45,561 bases of DNA, taken from assembly GCF_046533115.1 (NCBI RefSeq), contig NZ_JAJQRC010000021.1, positions 1-45,561 on the forward strand, written 5' to 3'. The notes beneath the pieces were generated by a model. It searched no databases and was not told the DNA's origin. It was given only the letters and a program-made list of their open reading frames with translations. This DNA is from JAIRMO01 sp046533115 (GTDB lineage: Bacteria > Spirochaetota > Spirochaetia > Treponematales > Breznakiellaceae). The position numbers and the translations under genes were made by a program. Every line of letters starts with the position of its first letter. The first letter of the stretch is position 1. Of the stretch, positions 7,791 through 15,998 are shown one piece after another.

Positions 7791-9419
7791 ATGGACGCCG
7801 ATATTGTATTTGATACCAGTTCCGGTTTTTCCGAATCAGAGCAGCGGGAAATCCTGGAGAATATCGAGGCGATAACCCGGAAGGACCTGATTACCCCGGC
7901 AGCGGACAAACAGCGGCTTACGGCAAAAAAGCGGGGAGGAAATTTTCCCCTCCTCGTGAACCTGGGGGGGGCGATACTATTGATCGGGGGGGTCCTGCTC
8001 CTGTCGTTCTTCTACCGCCAGGATGAATCGGAACTTCGGGGGGGGAACGCCTCCCTGGCCATGACGGATCGGAAGCTTATCCAGGAGATCCGGCGGGCAA
8101 ATGAGGCCCGGATCCATGAGAAGGAACGGGAAATTACCGATATCCTGGCCAAACTCTCCGGAGTTGACGGGGACCTTCAAGCCCTGCAATCTTCCATGGA
8201 AACCAAGATAGAAGAACGGGAAGCGGAACTCCGGCAGCAGATGAACCGGGCCCTTGACGAAGAACTGGATCGCCTGATCAATCAGGATTTATCCGAAGCG
8301 GCCATCGCGGAACAGATGCGGGTCTTTGATGAACGGCAGATAACCCGGATTAACGAGGAACTGGACGCCTACCGGCAGGAACTGGACACGGAACGGCACG
8401 CCGCGGAGCTTAACCTGCAAAAGGCCCAGGAAGAATACCGGCATAGTCTGGCCGTCCTGCAGTCGGAGCGGGCCGGGATCCTGGAAGCCTCCCGGATTAG
8501 CGAAGCAAATCTACGGGCCCAGCTGGAAGCAAAAAGCGGCGAAATAACCCAACAATACGAGCAAAGCCGGGCGGACCTGAACGCCGCCCAGGAGGAACTG
8601 CGGCAGCTCACCGACGAACAGGAACGGGCCTTCCTGGTGGAACGGCAGATGAGTGGGTTTTACACCCTGGTCCGGGACCATATCCGCGGGGGGGCCCCGG
8701 AAAAGGCCGCGGAAACCTTGGACCTCATGCGGGAATTTCTTGAAACTCCCGCGTTTCAGCCCATCCGGGCCATTCAATCGCAAAAAGAAGGCCATTTGGC
8801 CGCCATAAACACCCTGTCCGCCGCCGTGGAAGGGCTCCTGGCGGCGGGCCCGCCCTCCCCCGGTGCCCCGACCGAGGGGGAAATCACTGCCCTGCGGGAA
8901 GAAAACGCCGCCCTTACCCAGACCCTCGCCGATCAGACCCAGGAAATCGCCGCCTACCGGTCCCAGGGCACGGATCTCGTCAGGTCCATTCGGCAATTCG
9001 AGGAGACCATCTCCTCCCTGCGGGCCCAGAGCGCCGCCCAGGCCCAAACCATCAGCGCCCAGGAACGGGACCTCGGCGCCTTACGAAGCGAGAACACCGC
9101 CCAGGCCCAAACCATCAGTACCCAGGAACGGGACCTGGGCGCCTTGCGAAACGAAAACACCGCCCAGGCCCAGCGCATCAGCGCCCAGGAACGGGACCTC
9201 AGCAATTTGCGGGCCCAAAATACCACCTACGGCCAGACCATCAGCGCCCAGGAACGGGAGCTTACCACCTTACGGAACCAGACCACCGCCCAGGCCCAAA
9301 CCATCGTCGATCAGACCCAGCAGATAAACACCCTCCGCTCCACCAACACCTCCCTGTTCCAGGCCATGGAAAACCTCCAGCAGGCCCTGGACAGCGCCCG
9401 GGAATTACAGAACCAGTAG
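7791..9419 (+). CDS. Membrane-anchored coiled-coil protein with 21-residue repeats
   Basis: 542 residues, no recognised family. An acidic N-terminal stretch (1-50, cytoplasmic by the positive-inside rule) precedes one membrane segment at about 52-74. A long Gln/Glu/Arg-rich coiled coil fills most of the rest. A less helical region around 285-365 splits two coiled coils. The last part holds five 21-residue (three-heptad) repeats of the type TAQAQTISAQERDLGALRSEN. GGGAGAGG precedes the ATG. It is probably co-transcribed with parC; a structural or scaffold role is inferred only from shape. Confidence 0.75.
   Translation: MDADIVFDTSSGFSESEQREILENIEAITRKDLITPAADKQRLTAKKRGGNFPLLVNLGGAILLIGGVLLLSFFYRQDESELRGGNASLAMTDRKLIQEIRRANEARIHEKEREITDILAKLSGVDGDLQALQSSMETKIEEREAELRQQMNRALDEELDRLINQDLSEAAIAEQMRVFDERQITRINEELDAYRQELDTERHAAELNLQKAQEEYRHSLAVLQSERAGILEASRISEANLRAQLEAKSGEITQQYEQSRADLNAAQEELRQLTDEQERAFLVERQMSGFYTLVRDHIRGGAPEKAAETLDLMREFLETPAFQPIRAIQSQKEGHLAAINTLSAAVEGLLAAGPPSPGAPTEGEITALREENAALTQTLADQTQEIAAYRSQGTDLVRSIRQFEETISSLRAQSAAQAQTISAQERDLGALRSENTAQAQTISTQERDLGALRNENTAQAQRISAQERDLSNLRAQNTTYGQTISAQERELTTLRNQTTAQAQTIVDQTQQINTLRSTNTSLFQAMENLQQALDSARELQNQ
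9033..9347 (+). repeat. Five tandem 63-bp repeats inside the coiled-coil gene
   Basis: Units start at 9033, 9096, 9159, 9222 and 9285. Units 1 and 2 are nearly identical at the DNA level; later units diverge progressively. Each encodes three heptads. The pattern suggests recent expansion from the left end of the array. Confidence 0.85.
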
Positions 9420-9484
9420 CGCCGAATTCTCTTTTATACCGGTATGCCTGGAATTTTGGCGAAAAAGAAAACGCACGATTTTCC

Positions 9485-9513
9485 GTGACAAGGAGTATAA
9501 AATCTGCTATAAT
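9485..9513 (+). promoter_or_regulatory. Promoter of the first barrel-protein gene
   Basis: GTGACA (9485-9490), a 17-bp spacer, and a perfect TATAAT (9508-9513). About 40 bp upstream of the -35 box is also conserved in the copy at 10362-10391. The leader to the ATG is about 65 nt and contains AAAGGAG. Confidence 0.8.
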
Positions 9514-9585
9514 GTGCCGATAATAATTTTATGAAACTTCCAACGTTTATCGGTAGACTTTGTTGCCAAAGTAAAGGAGCGTAAA

Positions 9586-10236
9586 ATGGTAAGCGGCAGA
9601 AAAGCCAGGGGAATCCTGGCATTGGCCCTGGTCTTCGGGGTTACGGCATTAGGTTTTTCCTTCGATGTCAAATCCTTCCCGTCTCCGATTAAGAAGGGCA
9701 GCATCCTTATCAGCGGTGGATTTGGGCTGGGGATTTATATTCTTCCGTTGTCAGATATTGATGACAGCACCAGCAGCAGCGTACTATTGGGCGGAACCCT
9801 GGCGGTGGACTATGCCTTACCGATTAATTTCGCCCTTACCGTGGGCGGTGAAATCGGATATTCCGGTTCTAAGCTGGACGCTTGGGACAGCGACGTGGAT
9901 ATTTCTTTGGGGGAAATACCCATTATCGTCCGGGCCGCGTGGCATCCGAATTGGGAGGTTAAAAACCTCGACACCTATCTCCTGGTAAAGGTGGGATACG
10001 GTATCGGTTTATGGACCGGTGACGATATTCCTGATGGTGTTAAAATCCCCCATGGAATTATCGCCGGTTTCAATATCGGCGTCCGTTATTTCTTTGTCCC
10101 GGCCTTCGGCGCGTTCGTGGAAACAGGGTATGAATATCACATGCTTAGATTTAAGGAAGAGGATTCGAGTATAACATATACCTATACCTCTATCGGCTCT
10201 AAATTTGTTACCCTGGGCGTAACCTTTAGGTTATAG
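9586..10236 (+). CDS. Outer-membrane beta-barrel-like protein, paralogue 1
   Basis: 216 residues with an N-terminal signal peptide (1 to about 24, RKARGILALALVFGVTALG). The remainder is a run of alternating amphipathic strands with Gly and aromatic residues, ending in a strand with a terminal Leu (FVTLGVTFRL), as in small outer-membrane barrels of about 8 strands. No enzymatic motif. It is about 75 percent identical by eye to the next gene, with differences clustered in likely surface loops (near residues 55-65, 105-112, 145-150 and 190-200). It has its own promoter. Confidence 0.75.
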   Translation: MVSGRKARGILALALVFGVTALGFSFDVKSFPSPIKKGSILISGGFGLGIYILPLSDIDDSTSSSVLLGGTLAVDYALPINFALTVGGEIGYSGSKLDAWDSDVDISLGEIPIIVRAAWHPNWEVKNLDTYLLVKVGYGIGLWTGDDIPDGVKIPHGIIAGFNIGVRYFFVPAFGAFVETGYEYHMLRFKEEDSSITYTYTSIGSKFVTLGVTFRL

Positions 10237-10531
10237 GCGCTATACTGCCGCGCTTAAAAAAGCGATCCGGGTAAGTTGAAACGCTTCAGACCGGGTTATT
10301 TCTCTTCGTTATCTATATGCCTGGAATTTCGGCAAAAAACCCAAAAAACGCACGATTTCCCGTGACAAAGGAGTATAACATCTGCTATAATAGCGTCCAT
10401 TATGGATAAGCGTCATAAAATCTAAAATTCATATGGCCCCATAGGGTGGGGCAAAAAAAGTATGAACCTGATGATTTTATGAAATTCCAGCGTTTATCCT
10501 TAGACTTTGTTGCCAGAGTAAAGGAGCAAAA
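10237..10531 (+). other. Intergenic space with duplicated promoter and extended leader
   Basis: The space between the barrel paralogues repeats the promoter region of the first gene. Between promoter and gene it has about 70 bp extra (10392-10465), including a small hairpin GCCCCA/TGGGGC (10436-10452) followed by seven A. No clear terminator follows the first gene, so readthrough into the second is possible. Confidence 0.6.
10362..10391 (+). promoter_or_regulatory. Promoter of the second barrel-protein gene
   Basis: GTGACA (10362-10367), an 18-bp spacer, and TATAAT (10386-10391). It is a near copy of the promoter at 9485-9513, with one extra base in the spacer. The transcript would have a leader of about 135 nt. 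Confidence 0.75.
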
Positions 10532-11167
10532 ATGGCAAACAGCAGAAAAGCCAGGGCAATCCTCGTATTGGCCCTGGTATTGGGAGTTACGGCGTTAGGT
10601 TTTTCCTTTGATATCAAATCCTTCCCGTCTCCTATTCAGAAAGGCAGCATTCTTATCAGCGGCGGATTTGGGCTTGGTCTTTTTTATCCGGCGATAGCTG
10701 GCGCGGAAAATAGCGCCCTGGTGGGCGGATCCGTGGCGGTGGACTATGCCCTGCCGATTAATTTCGCCCTCACCGTGGGCGGTGAAATCGGATATTCCGG
10801 TTCCAAGCTAAAATCCTGGGGCAATAATTCGGATGCTTCTCTGGGGGAAATACCCATTATCGCCCGGGTCGCGTGGCACCCGAACTGGGAGGTTAACAAC
10901 CTCGACACCTATGTCCTGGTGAAATTTGGATACGGCATCGGTTTCTGGGGCGGCGATGATTTGGATGGGCTTTCAAATCCCCATGGCGTTATCTTTGGTA
11001 CTAATCTAGGCTTCCGTTACTTCTTTCTCCCGGCCTTTGGCGCTTTTTTGGAGACGGGGTATGAATACCATTTTCTTAGATTTAAGACAGATTTTGGTGG
11101 ATGGACGACAACCTGGTCCGCTTTCGGCGCTAAATTTCTTACCCTGGGCGTAACCCTTAGATTATAA
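10532..11167 (+). CDS. Outer-membrane beta-barrel-like protein, paralogue 2
   Basis: 211 residues, a tandem duplicate of the preceding gene with the same signal peptide plan and the same closing strand (FLTLGVTLRL). Core strands such as ALPINFALTVGGEIGYSGSKL are identical in both. Loop segments differ in length and sequence, as expected for surface-exposed loops. AAAGGAG precedes the ATG. A bidirectional terminator follows. Confidence 0.75.
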   Translation: MANSRKARAILVLALVLGVTALGFSFDIKSFPSPIQKGSILISGGFGLGLFYPAIAGAENSALVGGSVAVDYALPINFALTVGGEIGYSGSKLKSWGNNSDASLGEIPIIARVAWHPNWEVNNLDTYVLVKFGYGIGFWGGDDLDGLSNPHGVIFGTNLGFRYFFLPAFGAFLETGYEYHFLRFKTDFGGWTTTWSAFGAKFLTLGVTLRL

Positions 11168-11190
11168 GCCGGCGCAATGCCGCGCTAAAA

Positions 11191-11219
11191 AAGCGGTCCC
11201 AACCGCTTTATTTTGTTTT
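11191..11219. terminator. Bidirectional terminator between convergent genes
   Basis: A 7-bp stem AAGCGGT/ACCGCTT (11191-11197/11202-11208) is followed on the plus strand by TATTTTGTTTT and on the minus strand by seven T. The right part of the hairpin overlaps the last base of the minus-strand cyclase gene's stop codon. Confidence 0.85.
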
Positions 11220-12866
11220 CATCACCTCTACGCCGTCCCACCCTTCCGGGGGTGGGGTAAGGGCGTAATTTTTGCACCGGAACAGGAGGACCTTCGCGAT
11301 AAAGTCCTCGGGCAGCAAGGCCAGGACCTCCTGGAATTTGGCGGCCGCTTCCCCAAAGGAACGGCGGTAGTAGGCTTCCATACCCCCGTTATGTAGGGCC
11401 CAGGCCCGTTCCTCATTGCCCGCCAGGGACCGTTTGACGGTGTATATCTTAACCCCCCGGGTTTTCCCCTTCACCGCCACCGTGTCAAGCAGCCGGGTGG
11501 GGAGGGTCCCCTTTATTTCCCCATAGATGGTTTCAGAGATCAGGATCTCCTGATGGTAGGGTTTGGTAAGGCCCTCCATACGGGACGCGAGGTTTACCAT
11601 GTCGCCGATAACAGTGTAATCCATCTTCCGTTCACTGCCGATATTGCCCACCGTCACCGTGCCGTAATTGATCCCGATCCCGATGCGAAATTCGGGTTTC
11701 CCCAGGCTCCGCTGGGCTTCATTGAAGCCCTGCAGGGCGTCGATCATATCCAGCCCCGAAAGGACCGACTGGAGGGCATCGTCATCGTGTTTAACCGGGG
11801 CGCCCCAGAAGGCCATGATGGCATCCCCGATGTATTTATCCACGATCCCGTTCCGGTTCATGATGATATCCACCTGGCCGGAAAAATACCGGTTCAGGGA
11901 ATTGACCAGATCATCCGGGGGCATCCCCTCGGAAATGGTGGTAAAACTCCTGATGTCGGAAAAGAGGATCGCGAGAACCCGGTTATCCCCCACCAACATG
12001 GACTCCGGGGCGGCAAAGAATTTATCGATCAGGTCCTTGGGGACGTACTTCTGAAAGATCTGGCGGATCCGTTGTTCCTTTTTCCGGGCCAGCACCGCGT
12101 CAAAGGCGTAACGTTTGATCTGGGAATAGGCCTTTTCCAGTTCGGCGATCATCAGGTTAAAGGTATGGGCCAACTGCCCGGTTTCATCCCGGTATTCAAC
12201 TTCCACCCGGGCGGACAGATCCGTGGAGCTGATGATGCGATCCATGGTTTTGACCACCTTTCCCAGGGGGGTGGTGAGGAGTTTGGCAAGAAGCAGGAGC
12301 ATCAATACCGCCGCCGCCGAGGCCGCCCCAATCATGATCAGGGTCTGGAAGGTGATGGAATCCACGTCGCGGTAAAAGGCGGTGGTTTCTTCGGTTAAAA
12401 GGACCCACCATTGGAAGGGGGTAAAATAAAACGCCCGGATAACCCGTTCGGTTCCCCCGATGGCGGCGTTAAAGAGATCGTCCTCGGCATCCTCCAGCAG
12501 TCCGAGCAGGGCGGCCCGTTCATCCGCTGAAATAGCTGCTTCCGAGGTCGCCATGACCACCGTCCCTTCCCCGTCCAGGGCGAAGATAAGCTCCGTATCG
12601 CTAAGGATAATGCTTTGGGCATAGACCTCCACCGCGTTTTCCGCGGCCTGGACCATATCGGGCCGGCCCGAATAGTTATTTTCCACCAGCAGGGCCCATT
12701 GGTTTTCGGCGTATTTCTGTAATTCGTTGGCCTTAAAGCTAAAAAACTGCTGGGTTATCCGGGTTATCCCCTTGGCCGCGGCAAAATACGAGGCGGTCCC
12801 CGCCAGAACCAGGGTAACGATGATCAGGGGCAGCACCACCAGGATAATTTTAGAGCGGATACTCAT
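11208..12866 (-). CDS. Class III adenylate cyclase with extracytoplasmic sensor and HAMP
   Basis: Makes cAMP from ATP in response to an external signal. The 552 residues contain membrane segment 1 (8-31), a periplasmic Cache-like sensor region (about 35-172), membrane segment 2 (174-197), a HAMP domain (about 197-250), and a class III cyclase domain (about 295-450). Metal-binding D304 (FSDIRSF) and D348 (GDAIM) are present. K344 and D422 point to ATP and not GTP. N425 and R429 of VNLASR are also present. A C-terminal tail of about 100 residues looks TPR-like. The ATG at 12866 has GGGAG only about 14 nt upstream. Confidence 0.9.
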   Translation of the reverse strand: MSIRSKIILVVLPLIIVTLVLAGTASYFAAAKGITRITQQFFSFKANELQKYAENQWALLVENNYSGRPDMVQAAENAVEVYAQSIILSDTELIFALDGEGTVVMATSEAAISADERAALLGLLEDAEDDLFNAAIGGTERVIRAFYFTPFQWWVLLTEETTAFYRDVDSITFQTLIMIGAASAAAVLMLLLLAKLLTTPLGKVVKTMDRIISSTDLSARVEVEYRDETGQLAHTFNLMIAELEKAYSQIKRYAFDAVLARKKEQRIRQIFQKYVPKDLIDKFFAAPESMLVGDNRVLAILFSDIRSFTTISEGMPPDDLVNSLNRYFSGQVDIIMNRNGIVDKYIGDAIMAFWGAPVKHDDDALQSVLSGLDMIDALQGFNEAQRSLGKPEFRIGIGINYGTVTVGNIGSERKMDYTVIGDMVNLASRMEGLTKPYHQEILISETIYGEIKGTLPTRLLDTVAVKGKTRGVKIYTVKRSLAGNEERAWALHNGGMEAYYRRSFGEAAAKFQEVLALLPEDFIAKVLLFRCKNYALTPPPEGWDGVEVMKTK

Positions 12867-13133
12867 AATGAATACTATACTCCCTTGGGGGGAAATAGCA
12901 AGTCTTTTGAATAATGCGGGCGGCGATAGGCGATGGGAGCTAAAAGTAAGGAATTAGGGGGGGAGCACGGTTGCGGGGGTGGGGGAATAAATTTGCCTGG
13001 TAACAAGCTTTTTTGACGCGGCTCCCCCTCGCTCCAGCCTTGCTCCGGGCCGAAGTCCCTCCGCAAGTCTTCCGCTACCCCCACTCCTTTTTTTGGGGGG
13101 TGGAGCCGTAATTTGTTGCAGGAGAAGGGACGG
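12867..13133. other. Gene-free spacer with C/G-rich inverted repeat
   Basis: Between cyclase and aspS. A long-range inverted pair CGGCTCC (13019-13025) and GGAGCCG (13102-13108) encloses a C-rich stretch. A smaller imperfect stem (13077-13105) made of CCCCCACTCC and GGGGGGTGGAG has an oligo-T loop on the plus strand. It may terminate aspS on the minus strand, but the usual T tract after the stem is missing. Confidence 0.4.
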
Positions 13134-14495
13134 TTAGGGGCTGATCCGTTTGCGGTCCCGGGGGAAGAGGCTTGCCTCTTTGACATTGGCGAGGCCCAGG
13201 ATCTTCTGGGTAAGCCGTTCACAGCCTATGGCAAAACCGCCATGGGGGGGGCAGCCGTATTTAAAGACCTGGTACCCCGCAATGTCCGCCTCTTTAAGGC
13301 CGAATTTGGGCAGCACCTCCAGGAGGGCATAGTAATCGTGCTGCCGCCGGCCCCCGGTGGTGATCTCCAGACCCCGGAACAGGGCGTCAAAGCTCATGGT
13401 GGAAGCGGCCCCCTCTCCGGTTTCTTCCGGCCGGGGCTGCCGGGGGTAGGTGTAAAAAGGCCGGTACCGCCGGGGGAATTCATTCACAAAAACCAGTTTC
13501 ACCCCCTGTTCCCGGCCGGCCCATTCGCAGAGGAGCCGCTCCGCCTCGGGGTTGAGGTCGAAGATCCGCCCGCCCTCCCGGTTTTTGGCCCCATTGGCTA
13601 TCTTCAGGGCCTCTTCGTAGGATATGATCGGGGCCTTCTGCACCGCGGAGGCCTCGGGGACCGTGGCCTTCCACAGCTCCAGTTCCGGGGCGTTTTTTCG
13701 GGCCACCTCGGCAAAAATATGGGAGAGAAGCCCCTTCTCCAGGTCGATAAGGTCCTTTTCGGATTCGATAAACCCCATCTCCACGTCCAGGGAGACATAC
13801 TCGTTGAGGTGCCGGGGGGTATCGTGCTTTTCCGCCCGGTATGCCGGGGCCACTTCAAAGACCCGTTCCAGCCCCGAGGCCACCATGATCTGCTTGTAGA
13901 TCTGGGGGGACTGGGCCAAACAGACCTTTTTGTCGAAATATTCCACCTCAAAGAGTTCGGCCCCCCCCTCGGTGCCTCCCCCCACGAGTTTGCTGGTTTT
14001 AATCTCCGTAAAATCCCGGTCCCGCAGGTACGCGGAAAAAGCCTCGATGATCGTGGCCTGGACCTTAAAGATCGAGCGGATCCGGGGGTTCCGCAGGGAC
14101 AGGGTCCGGTTGTCCAGGATAGCCTCCAGCCCCACCTTCGTGATGTCCCCGTTCACCTGGAAGGGCAGATCCCCCTCGGCCTTACTGATAATCTCCAGGG
14201 ACCGGACCTGAAGTTCCACCCCGCCGATGGCTTTTTCGTTTTTGGCCGGGATCCCCCGAACCCTGATCACCGATTCCGGGGTAAGGGCGGATCCTGCCGC
14301 TTCCGGGGACTTTTCCGCCGGGCCCCCTTCCCCGGAGCTTTCCGCCCCGGAAAGTACCAACTGGAGCAGCCCCGACCGGTCCCGGAGGATCACGAAGGTG
14401 ATCCCCCCCAGCTCCCGGATCCGATGCACCCAGCCGGAAACTTCCACCTCGTCGGTTCCCGTAAGATGCGCTATATCCTTTGCGAGTACCCGCAT
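13134..14495 (-). CDS. aspS: Aspartyl-tRNA synthetase, archaeal type, probably non-discriminating (tRNA-Asp/tRNA-Asn)
   Basis: Charges tRNA-Asp, and probably tRNA-Asn, with aspartate. At 453 residues it lacks the GAD insertion of ordinary bacterial AspRS (about 590 residues). The class II core matches the archaeal/eukaryotic type: GTEGGAELF, LAQSPQIYKQIM, FRAEKHDTPRHLNE-like motif 2, and motif 3 near HGGFAIGCERL. In the N-terminal OB fold, H24 (GWVH) occupies the place of the Trp that marks discriminating archaeal enzymes. It sits last in gatC-gatA-gatB-aspS, 19 nt after gatB with GGGAGG upstream. That arrangement fits transamidation of Asp-tRNA-Asn by GatCAB. Confidence 0.9.
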   Translation of the reverse strand: MRVLAKDIAHLTGTDEVEVSGWVHRIRELGGITFVILRDRSGLLQLVLSGAESSGEGGPAEKSPEAAGSALTPESVIRVRGIPAKNEKAIGGVELQVRSLEIISKAEGDLPFQVNGDITKVGLEAILDNRTLSLRNPRIRSIFKVQATIIEAFSAYLRDRDFTEIKTSKLVGGGTEGGAELFEVEYFDKKVCLAQSPQIYKQIMVASGLERVFEVAPAYRAEKHDTPRHLNEYVSLDVEMGFIESEKDLIDLEKGLLSHIFAEVARKNAPELELWKATVPEASAVQKAPIISYEEALKIANGAKNREGGRIFDLNPEAERLLCEWAGREQGVKLVFVNEFPRRYRPFYTYPRQPRPEETGEGAASTMSFDALFRGLEITTGGRRQHDYYALLEVLPKFGLKEADIAGYQVFKYGCPPHGGFAIGCERLTQKILGLANVKEASLFPRDRKRISP

Positions 14496-14514
14496 ATTTC
14501 CTCCCCTCCGGCGC

Positions 14515-15996
14515 CTAGGCCGTTTTTGCGATCAGGGCCTCTACCTGGGAGCGGACGATCCCGGGGTCGGCCCGGCCGCCGGTGGCCGCCAGCACCTTGC
14601 CCACCAGGTAGGCGGTGAGGGTGTTGGCCCGCTTGATATTTCCCTCGGTATGGGCGGAACGGACCTCCCCAAAAACCGCTGTTTCCGCGGCATACACGGA
14701 ATCGACCGTCCGGGCAATTTTTTCCGGGTCCGCTATCCGGGCCCAGCCCCGCTCCCGGATGATGGTCTCCGGGTCCTTGTCCTCGGTCAGAACCACCTCC
14801 ACCGCCTCCCGGGCGTTTTTAAGGGAAACCTCCCCCTGGGCGCTCAGGGCCACCAGGGCCGCGAGCCGTTGGGGGCCCAGGGTAAAGGAGGAGAGGTCCC
14901 TGGGGGAGAGCCCCTCCCGGCCCAGGATGTGTTTAATGTCCGTGAGGAGCCAGTTGCAGATCCGCCCCGCCGCGTCCCGGCTTTCCATACCCCGGCGGAC
15001 CGCCTCGGCCAGGGCAGCCTCAAAATAGTCGGCCTGGGCCTTTTCCTCGCAGATCAGGTCCGCCTGCTCTGGTGAAAGGCCAAAGTCGGTCTCAAAACGT
15101 CGCATCCGGGGGATGGGCAGTTCCACCAGGGCCTCGTCCACCGATGCCAAAAAAGACTCGTCAGGCTCAAAGACGGGCAGGTCCGGTTCGGGAAAGTAGC
15201 GGTAGTCCTGGGCGTTTTCTTTGGTCCGCATAGGCTCGGTCTGGTCCCGGTTTTCATTCCAAAGCCGGGTCTCCTGGATCACCGCTTTGCCCTGGTCCAG
15301 CCGTTCCCCCTGGCGGACAATTTCATAGTTGAGGGCCAGCCGGACAAACCGGGAGGAGTTGAGGTTTTTGATCTCCACCTTCCGGCCCAGGCCCTTGCCG
15401 GGCAGGTTGATCGACACGTTGGCGTCCGCCCGGAGGGATCCCTCTTCCATATTGCCGTCGCAGACCCCCAGGTAACGGACCATGCGCCGGAACTGCTGGA
15501 TGAAAAGCTCCGCTTCCTCCCCGGTTTCCATATCCGGCTCGGTAACGATCTCCAGGAGGGAAACTCCGGCCCGGTTATAGTCCAAAAGGGAAACCGTACC
15601 GGTATGGATCATCTTCCCCGCGTCTTCCTCCAGGTGGCATTCCTTGATCCGCACCCGCTTGTTTATCCCCCGGCCTTCCAGGTTGAAGAACCCCTCCTGG
15701 CCCAGGGGGGAGGCGAACTGGGATATCTGGTAATTTTTGGGCATATCGGGGTAAAAGTACTGCTTCCGCTCAAACCAGGTCCGGGGGGGAATCCGGCAGT
15801 TCAAGGCCCGGGCCACCATACCCCCCATACGCATGGCCTCTATGTTGAGGGAGGGGAGTACCCCGGGGTAGCCCATACAGACCGGGCAGACATTGGTATT
15901 GGGCTCGTCCCCAAAGGCGGAACGGCAGCCGCAGAAGACCTTGGTTTTGGTTAAAAGATGGATGTGGACTTCAAGTCCGATAAACGACTGGTACAT
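14515..15996 (-). CDS. gatB: Asp/Glu-tRNA amidotransferase subunit B
   Basis: tRNA-binding kinase subunit that phosphorylates the mischarged Asp or Glu. The protein has 493 residues from the ATG at 15996, chosen because GGAG lies 6 nt upstream; an in-frame TTG at 16008 is less likely. Family signatures include GLEVHIHL near the start, CGC...CPVCMGYPG (zinc Cys), and FERKQYFYPDMPKNYQISQ. The C-terminal YqeY-like tail is complete. The start lies 2 bases after the gatA stop (TAA CC ATG), so translation is coupled. Confidence 0.95.
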   Translation of the reverse strand: MYQSFIGLEVHIHLLTKTKVFCGCRSAFGDEPNTNVCPVCMGYPGVLPSLNIEAMRMGGMVARALNCRIPPRTWFERKQYFYPDMPKNYQISQFASPLGQEGFFNLEGRGINKRVRIKECHLEEDAGKMIHTGTVSLLDYNRAGVSLLEIVTEPDMETGEEAELFIQQFRRMVRYLGVCDGNMEEGSLRADANVSINLPGKGLGRKVEIKNLNSSRFVRLALNYEIVRQGERLDQGKAVIQETRLWNENRDQTEPMRTKENAQDYRYFPEPDLPVFEPDESFLASVDEALVELPIPRMRRFETDFGLSPEQADLICEEKAQADYFEAALAEAVRRGMESRDAAGRICNWLLTDIKHILGREGLSPRDLSSFTLGPQRLAALVALSAQGEVSLKNAREAVEVVLTEDKDPETIIRERGWARIADPEKIARTVDSVYAAETAVFGEVRSAHTEGNIKRANTLTAYLVGKVLAATGGRADPGIVRSQVEALIAKTA

Positions 15997-15998
15997 GG

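Noticed and set aside
9531..9584. 17-codon upstream frame (MKLPTFIGRLCC...) ending just before the first barrel gene, as a leader peptide
   Set aside because: In the duplicated leader of the second gene the frame is shifted by one base and not kept, so it is probably chance.
12957..13133. Intrinsic terminator of aspS in the C/G-rich spacer
   Set aside because: Stems are possible but none is followed by a T tract on the minus strand; left as an unassigned inverted repeat.
13113..14618. Open frame of 501 codons on the plus strand opposite aspS
   Set aside because: The minus strand encodes a full AspRS with class II motifs; the plus frame is a shadow.
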